DNA from: Hofstenia miamia
Taxonomy: Eukaryota; Xenacoelomorpha; Acoela; Hofsteniidae
Direction of reading: 5' to 3'
Assembly: GCA_900660155.1 (NCBI GenBank)
Contig: CABFPE010000615.1
Span: 47,290 to 111,289 of the forward strand
DNA length: 64,000 nucleotides
Shown here: positions 24,226 to 36,113 of the stretch, piece after piece
Layout of the letters: every line of letters starts with the position of its first letter
Position numbering within the stretch: position 1 is the stretch's first letter
Position numbers and translations under genes: made by a program
The notes under the pieces: generated by a model
The model's database searches: none
Told to the model about the DNA's origin: nothing
Seen by the model: the letters and a program-made list of their open reading frames with translations, nothing else

Positions 24226-24695
24226 TGCAACTATATATTCAAAATGTACCGGAAAGCCAAACATATTGGAATTTGTCTCATAATCTCGTTACCTCGTTTT
24301 GATTTAGGATTCGTAAACAATGCTATGATTATAATCTAATTCATGAGTGGGATTGTTTTCAATTCATAGGAAATGTAATCTTCGAACACTTTAATACTAA
24401 ACAGTTTCATATCTCTATGGAGTTGGTGAAGGTATTTGTTACCATCATTATAACATCAGCCTTGTTTATTACAAATATCCAGCTAATGTTTACACACATG
24501 ATATCCAAATGAGTATTCATTTGCAGAAGAGATAATTCATTCAATATTTAGTTCTTGCAACAGTGTATATTTGTCTATGTATTTACTCATTTAGATTAAA
24601 GTTACATTAAGTATGTCCCAAGTATTCATGATATTTTTGAAAATTTAGAGTTTATTATCTTGGATAATTTAATAGCTAACTTTAATATACATATA

Positions 24696-25117
24696 CAGTG
24701 TTGGTCGATTTAAATCACTTGATTTAAATCATTGATTTAAATCGGATTTAAATCATGATTTAAATCAAAGCAAATTATTAGTTAAATTATTGATTTAAAT
24801 CAAGTACACTAAAAGAGATGCAAGTAGTGTATTCTAATTGTTTTGAAGTCATTGCCCTGATATTGGAATGAATTGGTCAGCCCTGAAATGTTGTTTTGCA
24901 TGTTTTTTATCTTCAGTTTATTTCAAATTGATGAAATTATCGTATTTCATAAATAGTAGTATCAAAAGGATTTCTAATATTTGCTACCTTGGAAGATTGT
25001 CTGGGTAAAATTGAAATTTAGGTAAAAAAATCCGATTTAAATCAATAAATCCGATTTAAATCAAAAAATCCGATTTTTTTGATTTTTTAATTTAAATCGG
25101 ATTTTTTCCCAACACTG
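24696..25117. mobile_element. hAT MITE made of GATTTAAATC palindromes
   Basis: The ends are CAGTGTTGG on the left and CCAACACTG on the right, a perfect 9-bp TIR. The flanking 8-mers are TACATATA (24688-24695) and TACATACA (25118-25125), 7 of 8 identical. Both subterminal regions are arrays of the palindrome GATTTAAATC or its close variants, about five on the left (24708-24770 and 24790) and four on the right (25030-25100). The middle is unique AT-rich sequence without a transposase. Subterminal repeats of this type are likely transposase-binding sites in hAT elements. Confidence 0.8.
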
Positions 25118-26236
25118 TACATACACAACAGTAAAGTACGCACTTCTCAATGTATCCATTTAGGAATGGTTCATAATAGAATCTTTGGAAACACATTAGA
25201 CACTCTTGAAAACAACCTTCCCCAAAGAGCATAAATGAGCTGAGCAAATTTGTAGAATTAACTTGTTCAAGTAAATAATCTGAGAAGTGAATTGTACTAT
25301 TGAAGATGAAGATGCTTAAAGCAAACTTTGAGGAGGATACACAACATAATTCAGTGTTTACATAGATACACTTCATTATTTAAACATTCCTTCTGTTAAT
25401 TTGTTTTTGCAGTGTCTTGTTGCCAATTTACAAATTTCTATACTAAAAGGTATAACAGATTATAGGATTTAAATAATTTTAATATGATTTAAATCAAAAT
25501 TTCATCATGTCCTCGGTTATTAAGAAAACGATGATAGAATTCCTTTGAGGGGAAAGCTGTTTTACATTTTTTAAATGAATTAGAGTTTTCTCAATGTGCT
25601 TCAATATAATTATTAAATTAGACTATATGGGATTATATCGATATGGTTTTGTAATTAAATGTTTTAATTTACAAATCCTTAAGTTGTGTGTAAACGTTTT
25701 CTGTTCTTAATGTTATGATCAAGTACATATATATATATTAGAGAGAAAGCAACAGTACGTTACCCTTTTGCTCATGCCTAGAACATATCTGATTATTTAG
25801 TCCACTGACATATTTGAGATTACTAGGTCAGTACGCAGATATTTTTTGCCTGTGAGCAACTTGGGTTATAACAAATTCACTTTCGGAGCAATTTGACCTT
25901 AGTTTAGTAATAACATGCGACTTATTCCCAGTTTGACTCTATCCATAATGCAACTTGTGTCAAGGCATCTTTTAACGGTTTGCTTGGGAAAATTGTAATT
26001 AACATAATGATTGGCTAGGCTGTTAACAGCATCCACTCGTCCGATTAAAAAATTGCGGTAACTTCAGCACATGTAGTGTAAGTGTCCAGTGTCCATTGTG
26101 AGTATCCTGCACTGCACAGCGGAGAAATACAAATTTTTACAAGCAATGTTCCTTATTCATGCACTGCTTGGCGTTCTAGGTGCATTCTGTTCTTGTTGGC
26201 TGCAATATTTGTTGTGCAAGCTGACAAAATATATAA

Positions 26237-26239
<3 letters not shown>

Positions 26240-26270
<31 letters not shown>
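26240..26270. repeat. (AT)n microsatellite
   Basis: About 31 bases of alternating AT, followed by the segment that is repeated after the N at 26361. Confidence 0.9.
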
Positions 26271-26271
<1 letters not shown>

Positions 26272-26275
<4 letters not shown>

Positions 26276-26460
26276 TATATACATTTATATCGTATTGCTA
26301 AATATGTTTTAGGAATAGATGAATTCCTTGAAATATTAAATTTTGGAAACGCACAATCTGNATATATATATATATTATATACATTTATATCGTATTGCTA
26401 AATATGTTTTAGGAATAGATGAATTCCTTGAAATATTAAATTTTGGAAACGCACAATCTG
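26272..26460. repeat. 89-bp direct duplication around a single N
   Basis: Bases 26272-26360 are repeated at 26372-26460 (offset 100) with no difference seen, separated by N at 26361 and a short AT run. The break falls right after an (AT)n tract, a common place for an assembly to stall. Confidence 0.85.
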
Positions 26461-27424
26461 TTCTGTTGTTAAATTTTATTTGAAATATGTCAAAGCTTTT
26501 ATAATTGTTATTAAAATTTATTTAACACACTGGCGGTTTTTACAGCTGTTTATTACTTTTATAAATTTCTTACCAGGTTAGTTGAATTTACAATTCTTGG
26601 TTTACCATTATTTGCTGTTATGATTTTGAGGACAATCAATATCTTACCATCTGTGAATAAGAAGGCAATGTGGAAAGGTTGAATTTTAACCTTGAATTGT
26701 TCTTTTTTTCTTTGTAATAAGATTATAGTTCTTCCTTAATATAGAACTAAGTAATGTGGTTCTAATTATCAAGTTTTTATAGGTTTATGATATAATAATG
26801 CAAACATATTTACTTTACAATGAAACTGTATCTTTAAGTAGGTTTTCAAAGTTTGAAATTTTAATAATATTTAAGGCAACCTTGGATTTGTACTATGAAA
26901 ATCTCTAAAGGTAATTTCTTAATATCAAATGAGATTTTCATTTGTCAAATGTTTAAAGACTAACAATGAAGTATAAATCTAGCAAATTTTGGCAGTCAAT
27001 ACGTATTCCATAAAGATTTTAGGTGCGTATTGGGCTTCCAGACTCCACCACACCATGGTGTTACTAGAAAAATGGAATCAAAAGACAGAAACAATATTTT
27101 TTGTTAATTTGTTCCGTTCTTCACAATTTATGCCAAACATAATATTCAATGGAATAAAAAATTTCCACCAATTTCTCATTGTAGAAAGCAAATCTTGCAT
27201 GCTTTCTGGCAAATGTCATCATCTCCAACTTAGTTAAAAAATAGAAAAATTAGTCATACTTTTGTAAATGAAGTTTGCGAAATGGGGCTTCCATTAAAAT
27301 CTTTGTATAACACACACATTTACAATACATTTTATGTATACAATAAATTATGTACATGTAGAAAAAATGAATCATTGAATACATTTTAAAGATAGATTTA
27401 GTATTTAGTTAAAATACCTAAATG

Positions 27425-27577
27425 CAGGGCTGTACTCCTAGATAATTAACAAAGGAGCTCTGAATTTTAGTGCTGCATTTACATATATTTTGACCAAATT
27501 TAAATTCTCAACATATAAAATCCAAATGAACAATGTTGGCTGAGCCCCCCCCCTGCGCACCCCTCGAGTGAACCCTT
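27425..27577. mobile_element. Short hAT MITE (TGTACTC / GAGTGAAC ends)
   Basis: The left end is CAGGGCTGTACTCCTAG and the right end CACCCCTCGAGTGAACCCTT. Flanking 8-mers CCTAAATG (27417-27424) and CCTGAATG (27578-27585) match at 7 of 8. A close relative forms the right half of the composite at 34613-35096 (shared TGTACTCCTA.ATAATTAAC and GGCTGAGCCCCCC...CACCCCTCGAGT). At 153 bp it is among the smallest elements here. Confidence 0.6.
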
Positions 27578-27585
27578 CCTGAATG

Positions 27586-30500
27586 GTATAGCAAATAAGG
27601 CTTACAACTTCAAAAACTATTAATTATCAATACATACAATACGAAAGGATAAAACTTTAAACTTACACATTTTGATAATTTTAAAAATTGAATTTTGTAA
27701 AACGATTGATCAGAAATATTTATGAAATGGATTGTCTGCACTGGAGAACTTTTAATTAAAGCAAAGACTCAAATCCAAAAAGTGTGGTAAGCTGCTAGAC
27801 ATCCAAAATTGTTGTTACCTTCAGCCAATAAATGCGGTTTTTCATTAACATGTGTCCTACTTTCTGGCCAAGTGAGTAAATAACGTCTTTTGTACTATTT
27901 GTTACACAAACGTAGATACGTTTATTACCATAGCTCGTTTAAATTGAAAATGTATATTCTCTAATAGCTATCTATTACAAGTAACTGTTTTATATAGCCA
28001 CATGTAAAAGCTTTAGAACACTTAAACTTATTCCTTTTTGGATTTCCTGATATCTTGTGGTAAAAGTACTTCCAATTTTTTCATACTAGGATTTACATCG
28101 ATCGCTCTAGTTTCTCCATTGATTATTAATCTCCTATTCTACTCTGAATAATTTCTAACTTTGCTATTTTAGGTGATCACACAGCTGATGTGTACTGTTA
28201 ATTAAAAATTAATTTTGTAAATTCCAAAAATTATTCTCATAGTGGATCTATCTTAAGTAAAACTATGTCATTTTCCAAATGAACTCAATTAAAGGTATTT
28301 AGCGCCTGGGTTGCTGGAAATTTCCATTTATGTGGTGATTCATTGCTTAAAAACCCAAGCCCTAAGTACACCAGAAACTTAGTTCAATTTTTCATGAACC
28401 TCATGAAAATTTACAGAACAAATTTACCCAATTTGCCACATTGGAGCGTTTATTCCCCCCTGTAAACGTTTTTTGAATTCTATCTTTTTAAAAATCCCGA
28501 TATTTAGTTACTTTCCTGACTCGTTAATTTGTACATTGAAAAGTATTCTGCAAAATTTGAATCAATTTCACCACCCGTTTCACACTATAACACGTTTGTC
28601 AACAACATTTTGAAGATATTGATAATGTTTATTTTTAACATGAAACTACTGTTTTTGTTAATCACTTCGACATTTTATATATGTTGCTAAATATAAGGCC
28701 TCTCATGCATACATTAACCAACTCACAAAGCATGATAAAACTTAGCCTATTGAAAAGTACAAACTTGAGAAAATCATAAAGCACGATGATGACTTCATCA
28801 TCTATCAATTGACCATATTTTATAGCGGAAGATTGGAAAATTTGTTTTTGTAAAATACTAAGTTTTATAGAATATTTTAAAGATTTTATTCGTGAGAATC
28901 GCCGCATTAAATATGTAAGTTCAACTAGAACTGTAAGATAATTTTCTCATTTTGTATTCAATGCAACGGCTTCCAGCAATTGCAAAACTCTGGCCCAAAA
29001 TAAACTTTGAATCTGGATCGTAGGCACAGTTTATCTGGTAGACAGCTGTGCTGAAGAAATGTGGTTTTTTAGTAATGTAATCTTCGGAACTCATTTGTCC
29101 ATTTCATTGAACAAAAGCCTTTTGAGAACAATTATTGCCAAATGAGTCACAGCCCACTTATAGGGATGGGGTAAAATTAATTATTTAACTTGACCATTTT
29201 ATTAAGCCTTCTGTAAAGAGCACACGTACTTTGATGTTTGTTTCTCAATCGCGAAAACGCTGCCGCCAGCAACGCTGTTAATTATTAATATAAAGAAACT
29301 AGCGGTAAACGGCTTCCTAGATTTATTTACATTCGCCAGAACTAACACTGGGATATTTAACATACACCACAGCCAACGAAAGGATTTTACTAGTTCACTT
29401 ATGGTAGGAGTTATTTCTTTGTACACTAAAATTCCATTGTTCCGTTTCGTATACATGTATAAGCACACTGAAATGTAAGGAACACTGCCAGGCCAAACAC
29501 TAAGCCTTTAAAAAATTTTCTTTAAAATGAATATTTATTTGTTTTTATACAAAATCTTATCATATCCTGCGAAAAGAAGAAAATTAAACTATGAATTTCT
29601 ACAAATAAACTTGAAAGATTTTATGTGTATATATTTCCATTATTGTATTGGTATTTCCATTACATTGTCTTTTAATTGAATGTCATTTGGTGTAATTAAT
29701 TTAGCATCGACCGCATATTTGCATAAATTTGCGTATTTATTTAAATTCTTTCGAAATACACAAGAATGCACAATATTTGATGAAAGATTTCTAGTTGAAT
29801 GTTTATAGCATAATCGTCATCTTCAATTGATCAGTCCACACGCCAGAGTTGGAAGCGAACTAAATCTTGTCAATATGAAAGCGAAGCGAAATAAAACCGT
29901 TTAAAGCTAATAACTTGGACTGTTTCAAACCCAAAAAACTGCACTAAAAATCAGTTAAATGTAAAATTGAAAAGTTGAATTCATATTCATTTTGAAACTT
30001 AAATAATTTCAAACCGAAAAAATTGTTTACAAATTCAGAAAATTCTTTATAAAAGCTGTTAATGAATTCTAAGTCATTTACAAATTTAGGAGACAACTCC
30101 TTCGCTTATTGATGAAAAATCTCGTTCACTTTGGCTCGATGCCAAAGAATAGAATCTTTTAACGAGTTTTGATGGACCTGCGGAATTGTATAGCATTTTC
30201 CTTAAAAAACGTAGAGGATCATCATAGCACTTTGTAATAACGAATTGATTACGGTATGTGCATTTTATTCAGCAATAGCTTTGAGCTCATACGGCTAATT
30301 GGAGTCGATTTCATGTCATCAAAAATGTCCTTTTGACTTGAATGAGTTGTATCAGGTGCATATCCAACCAATATCGCCCATGTCAATTTGTTTGGGAACC
30401 CATCGTACAGCATTTGCATTCAGATTTTCTTTGAACATAGAGTAAGATAACACAAATTTAACGAAATTTTGAACATTTCGTCACAGCATTGACATATTGT

Positions 30501-30760
30501 TCACTGCCTTTTTTATAGGAACGAAGTTTCAGGACAAGCAAAATGAGAAAATGTATCGGCAGAGATAACCCCTACAAAACGCTATTTCATTTATTAAAAT
30601 TACGTGTAGGTGAAGAGATATGAGCGTTGCTGTGATATTTTTCGTATGATGCCAACATAAACATAGGCGGACAATCTGAAAAATATATTTATATTGGGAC
30701 CTGATAAGAGTGGTTTAATGTTTGTCTCAAAGTAGCATATGAAGCCTAAATCGACTGCCA
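27586..30760. other. No gene recognised
   Basis: Long AT-rich stretch. No open frame has splice-bounded coding character, and I found no terminal inverted repeats with target duplications. Confidence 0.4.
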
Positions 30761-31400
30761 AGCAGCCTTTTCCCGGTGGTTAGTCTTTGATATCTGCTAA
30801 CTTCAAGCGAAGATCGAAAGCCCGTGACCGTACCGCTGTTGACAAACTATTCTTTGAAAGGCGCGTCGGTGTAAGGATATCAGCACGTATAGCGGACGTT
30901 AATCCCAAGTTAAAAGAAAGCGCAACCTTGTGTACTTTGTGCATGTGGAAGCGGTAGCGGTGTTGATTGCCTAGCTGTTTAGTACTGTTGGAGGACAGAC
31001 AGCGATCAATGGAATCATCACAAGCAAGAGGTTCACTGGTGCCTGAGATTAGTGGGTGTCATTGGGCAAGCTATTTAGGTATAACTCCTTTTCTTCTTCT
31101 TATGGGATAGGCCAAGGGGCAGCGTTTGTGTGCCTATGTAAAGCAGCTTTGCAGTGTCACGACTTTGTGAAGTTAAAAGGAAACGTTCACTGGTTACCAA
31201 TCATTAGTAGCCCTGGTTTGAGAAGTAGTGAGTGTCTCAACCCTCTCAAGGGAAAAGCTCTCCCTTTGGCTTTACTTTGTGGATCAGGAGTCGTCAGAGA
31301 AATCAATGATCAAATTGGCTATAGGTGTACTTCTAGGGGTTGAAGTTCGAATGAGTCAGAAGTAACCCCTGACGTCCTTGTTAGTGTTGCCTCTATGGTT
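30761..31400 (+). other. Unexplained GC-richer island with a 95-aa open frame
   Basis: This 640-bp stretch is clearly less AT-rich than its surroundings. It holds an open frame at 31056-31343 (MSLGKLFRYNSFSSSYG to GYRCTSRG) that resembles no family I know. Upstream, CGGTGGTTAGTC (30775) and GATCGAAAGCCC (30814) loosely resemble tRNA A and B boxes, and GAAGTTCGAATGAG at 31342 is also B-box-like, so a SINE or the 5' part of a LINE is possible. I see no clear donor or acceptor sites that would make it a host exon. Confidence 0.3.
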
Positions 31401-33142
31401 AATTATTCTCTATTGTTGTAATGCTTTGAAAGTGAGCTTTCTTTTCATTTAATATCATTATGATTGAGTTGGGTAAAATGTTATGATGATACTTCTCCGA
31501 TTTGATTTTACAAAGCATACTTCCTTTTGGTACATTGCATGCAATAGCTAAGGGTGAGGAAATTCGAAAAGATAAGTCTCCTTGTTACTGTTGGTTTTTT
31601 ATCACCTATCAAACTTAAAAATATTGTAAAGTTTATTGAACAGTACATATGGAAATTATTGATGCGCTTAGGTGAAATTGTTCAAAAACAAAATAATAGG
31701 TATGAAAAATAATATTAAGAAGAAATCTTAGAAAGCGAACTTCAACCTTTTGATATGAATTGATTTGAGTCACCTTTTGTGAATATAACACTTGTTTCTA
31801 AAAAGCAAACCTGTTCTATTCTCAGGGGAAATTTTAAATTTTTTGATATCAACTAAATTCCTAATTTTTAAACAGACTTATTGCTAAATTGAGACGTTAT
31901 TTGCATTAGGTCAACAAGCTTAAATATCAAATAACAGATTAAAGAATATTTAGCCGTCAAGAAATTTAAATTTACAAATTTTTAATTAGTAAGTTCTGTT
32001 CAGATGTAAAGCAATCCTTTGTTGTTCTACTTATCTTACCATATAGAATGTAACTCGAAAACTGAAAAATTTCAAGAGCTATCCAGAATATTTTATTGAG
32101 GTAAGAGGCCCATGCACCATATATATATATATATATATAAGTTGTGCATTAGTACGTCATATGATTATTCAGTTTGTTAGCAATATAAACAATTTTATCA
32201 TCAAAATTCAAAAAATTATTAATTTAATGTTATAATTTCTAAAATATTTAAATTTACGCTTAATAACATTAAGAACGATATAATGAGTGTGTAACGTATA
32301 GATATTAAGGTATGCAATTGCCTTGGAATAGAAATGTAAAACAAGGAAATAATAGATCTATTCATGATCTGCCCAAAATATTCTAAATAAGTGATTTTAT
32401 GCAGGTCTTCCAGTTCTCTCGCAATATTTTTGTCAATCTCCCGCTCACTTGCATAATTTTCGTAACTCTCGCGCTTGTTTACTCTAGTATATTTTTAAAA
32501 AATAAGATGAAAGCAACAAATTTTCACCTAAAATATCCCGCAATTTTTAGTAATTTACTTATTTTTGCTTAAAAATAATAATTGTCGTTATTTTTTAAAT
32601 TGCATTTTCAAGTTTGTCACTGGTTTGGGCATTAAGTTTATTTTACGTTAATTAAGTTTTATTTATTTAGGCTAAATCTTAGGATAATTTTACTAAATTA
32701 CAAAACGTACTCGTCTGTAATATATAATATCATATATTTATATTGCTAAGGAGGGCAGGTAAAAAGCTAGGGGCAGGTTCAAATGATCGAACACCATTTG
32801 ATGTTGGATCTTATGTATTTTATGTTTAGACCCTTGGCATCTGTTATGGGATATATTCATAATTGCATTTCAATAACAATGCATTGTAGCCTTTCAAATC
32901 ACATAATGTCATCTAAGTCAGCCATTAACCAATTCCTATGGAAAGTCTGATCCCATTTGTCTGACTATTAAACCGTTTTTCAAAATATTTACCTCAAGGA
33001 ATGCTAGTGATCGTTGACTGTAAAGGACCTAACTTTTAGTGAAAACTAAGTCTGCAAAGATGGCTAATTTCACTTATTGATATTGAATATTAATCTAGTT
33101 TCTTGGTATTTTAATAACTTATTTTACATGTAGAAAATTTAG
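31401..33142. other. No gene recognised; short (AT)n tract
   Basis: AT-rich; (AT)n at 32119-32140. Nothing else supportable. Confidence 0.4.
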
Positions 33143-33150
33143 ATCCTAAA

Positions 33151-33506
33151 CAAGGTTATTACCAAAATGTTCACTTTTGTACCTACTAGTAAATATACTT
33201 ACTAGTAAGTTACTAGGTAAAGTTACTAGTAACTAATCTGAGGTTACCGGAGATCAGTATGAACACCGCGTTTCAAGCGACTGATGCAGTCGTGTCAGTG
33301 TTGCTATGTAGTAGAAGCCAATCAAACATTATATGGCATCTTCACTTTTGGATGTATTTTTGCATTCATGCGAATGAACTACAAATTTAAAAGATAAATA
33401 GCCCAATAATTACGGGTTATGCAGGACATCAGATCAGAGTATTTTACCAGGTTACTGGTGAGTTACTAGTAACCAGTTTCTAGGTTACCACAATTTGCCA
33501 ACTCTA
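33151..33506. mobile_element. hAT-like MITE with TTACTAGTAA palindromes
   Basis: Perfect 8-bp duplications ATCCTAAA flank the segment at 33143-33150 and 33507-33514. The right end read inward is TAGAGTTGGCAAATTG; the left end CAAGGTTATTACCAA is only weakly similar. Both subterminal regions carry palindromic TTACTAGTAA/GTTACTAGTAAC words (33181-33233 and 33450-33475), several times each. No ORF. The target duplication length fits hAT. Confidence 0.6.
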
Positions 33507-33514
33507 ATCCTAAA

Positions 33515-34604
33515 CGTGTAAAAATTGTAACTGAACTATTTCATAGAAACCTAAGAATCACTTGTGACACAAATTCCTAATTTACTTAGAATAATAATGC
33601 CCAAAGTTTGCTACCAAGTTCTTATAAAAGTTTTTAAAAACAAAAAAGTCTGCGATTTTTTGGGGAATTTTGTGATAAATTTTGTCGGCGGTTTCAGTTG
33701 CTTCATTTATTCTGTCGTTTGAAATTGTCCGTTTCATTCCATTCAATGGAATAAAAAGTTCCGCACTTGCTAGCGTAGGTTTATGACATTCAGTTTTATC
33801 TGTCAACAGCCCTATTGTTTATTTGAGCATTTATTGAAGGAATTATGAGCAATGACGTGATTGATTAATAGCGTGTGTTTGCCCAGTTACTAATCTCCGC
33901 AAATTCACAACAGTTTTCAACCGCGTAAGTTGTTGTAATTTTGTAATTTATCCTTTACAAAAGTTCATCTACTTCATCTTAGTAAAGAATTCTCTAGAAT
34001 GCATAAAGTCAGATTAGAATAACAGATTTCTCATGATAAGCAGAAAATCCCATAGAGTGTGTAAAATCTTCAAGAAAATAGATGGTGGGTTATGGTATAG
34101 GTCAATATTCGCGCAGCTTAGACAGGATGTTGTGGAGGAACAAAATAGATTCATCTAATATTCAATTAGAAACGGGATTTCAGCGTAGTCAGTTAAAGGA
34201 TATATCATAGCGGGTACATGGGGTAACTATAATGATCTCTGGGCAATGGATTTGATAGGGTTGACTAGACATTGCAGAAAAATTTCATGCCCTAAAAAGC
34301 AAAAAATGCTACACATGTTTTACAATGCCAGCCATAAAAGTTGACTCACTTATAATATATTTATATATTAACGGTTTTAATCGATTGCAGTATACTTATC
34401 TTATAGTAGTAGTTTATTGCAAACAAATTATTCATTTCAAAAAGTTTCTTATTCAATTCTTATAAGTTCTTATTAATGAAGAGATGTATTTTAAACTATC
34501 TGTCAGACTATATTTTATTGAAATTTATTGCAGTTCACGGTTTATTTTCCAAGTGGTGAAATTGTATTACCAATAAAAACTTGTCTTTTCGAAAGTGTAG
34601 TATA
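33515..34604. other. No gene recognised
   Basis: AT-rich; the 33582-33806 minus open frame has no recognisable domain. Confidence 0.4.
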
Positions 34605-34612
34605 TATGCATG

Positions 34613-35096
34613 GCTGTACTTAAGGATTTAGGGGGTGGGCGGAGATTACTCCCCCGCTCTTGGTTGCGATAAAGGGATGCGCAAGTTATAATTTTATAAC
34701 TATGTGCTTATCTGTTTTCTTTGCCAGTGTTGAATCCAATATGAAAATTAAAAGGTGGCTCAAGAATTGTAATACTGCTGTTAATTAACTCATCTTTTAA
34801 TTCAGTCCTCCATTATTATTTAGGTTATCTATTTTAAACTTAAATTTACATATTCCCACCCACCTGTTTGAAAATTCCTAGATCCTTCCCTGTCTGTACT
34901 CCTAAATAATTAACAAGGGGTCAGGGCTCTAAATTTGTGTATAGTATTTTTACTTTTTTTGACGAAACTTAATTTCACAACAAATAATACAAAGCACAAC
35001 AAGACGTAGAACAACTTTAACAAAGGGGGCTGGGTCTCCAATCAGTTTAAACAAGGTAGGCTGAGCCCCCCTGAGCACCCCTCGAGTACACCCCTG
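34613..35096. mobile_element. Two abutting hAT MITEs
   Basis: The outer flanks TATGCATG (34605-34612) and TATACATG (35097-35104) agree at 7 of 8. The left element starts GCTGTACTTAAGGATTTAGG and appears to end near 34886 with CCTAGATCCTTCCCTG. The right element begins there (CTGTACTCCTAAATAATT) and ends CTCGAGTACACCCCTG, and is related to 27425-27577. How one outer duplication came to enclose both is unclear. Insertion of the second element at the terminus of the first, or recombination between related elements, would explain it. Confidence 0.45.
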
Positions 35097-35361
35097 TATA
35101 CATGCTTATTATTGCAGCTAATAAAATGGTTGAATAATAAGATTCAAAGTCCCGGACAATTCTCAGTTCGGGATACACATAGGTAAAACAGGTGGTTTTA
35201 TATCATTGCCGAAATATATTTCAGGGTATTATCAAAATGTAAAATATAGCTATTTTATTAAATAAAAGGAGATACTTGTATTTTCTGACGATTTATGTTT
35301 AAATTGAGATAGATGTTTATGTACTAAGCAAATGATCCAATTTGGTGATATACATAACTTT

Positions 35362-36113
35362 TAGTGAGCTGCGGATACGAGTATTAACCGCGGATACTCT
35401 GTGTTACTCGCCCGTACCCACGGGTATGGGCGGGTGCGCATAATTATTATCGTGTACGGGTATGCTTTCCATTTCACATTGAGTGTATATTAAATAAAAT
35501 TTGTTTGAAAAGCATAAATTATAAAAAAAGGATGAAAGAATTAGCGCATAATGAATGTAAATCAGGGTTGGCAAAAAAGTGTATTTTTTACAAAAAAAAA
35601 TTAAACGTTTAAAACATTTTAAACATTTAAAACAATGTTTTTTTGCTTCTGGACATATCCAGATCAAGGTAAGAAAATTTTGTAAAAACACATAGTAGCA
35701 AACATTGAATTATGATAAAGTTATCAACATTCATTTTTCGTGTGATACACAGAAACAAAACGCAAGTTTTCTTATTTTTTCGGTTGAAAATCATTTATAA
35801 AAGTACGAATGGATGAAACCCAAAAATTATTTTCCAAACTTTGCTATATAAATTCTAAAAAAAACATTTAAAAAAAACACTGCAAAAAAACAGTTGCTTT
35901 AAACAGTGTTTAAAACATGTTTTCAGCAGATCTTGTTTAAAACATGCCAAACCTGATGTAAATTGTGTTCGAATTGTTCTTGAAAATTTTCAAATTGCCT
36001 AAGAGCGGCAAAAAACATTTATTTTCGGGTATAGGCAAAAAGTTTTGAGTACGGGTAATAAAGTGTTTTTAGGGCGGGTGTGGCACTAAAAAACCTCTAC
36101 ACGCAAATCACTA
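35362..36113. mobile_element. hAT MITE (TAGTGA ends), interrupted by a second hAT
   Basis: Ends are TAGTGAGCTGCGGATACG and, read inward, TAGTGATTTGCGTGTAG. Flanks ATAACTTT (35354-35361) and ATAACTGT (36114-36121) agree at 7 of 8. Subterminal regions carry GCCCGTACCCACGGGTA-type and GAGTACGGGTA words. Without the nested element the body is about 350 bp and non-coding. Confidence 0.65.
35563..35955. mobile_element. hAT MITE nested inside the TAGTGA element
   Basis: Perfect 8-bp duplications ATGTAAAT lie at 35555-35562 and 35956-35963. The ends are CAGGGTTGGCA and, read inward, CAGGTTTGGCA. The interior is full of GTTTAAAAC/AACATTTAAAAC palindromic words. The 393-bp element has no ORF. Its perfect duplication against the 7 of 8 match of the host element agrees with a younger age. 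Confidence 0.8.

Larger units (their letters stand above)
21877..24687. other. No intact gene; microsatellites and a hAT-like remnant
   Basis: Includes a TTAATTAATTTAAATTAA-type low-complexity patch (21945-22080) and an (AT)n run at 22784-22802. A worn element between about 23405 and 24225 is listed separately. The rest is AT-rich without exon signals. Confidence 0.35.
25126..27416. other. No gene recognised; (AT)n tract and N-joined duplication
   Basis: Contains the (AT)n tract 26240-26270 and the duplicated 89-bp segment described separately. Open frames running through the AT tract are artefacts of composition. Confidence 0.4.

Noticed and set aside
26082-26312. Open frames running through the (AT)n tract, also 56434-56805
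   Set aside because: Their length is due to Tyr-Ile repeats encoded by alternating AT, with no other coding evidence.
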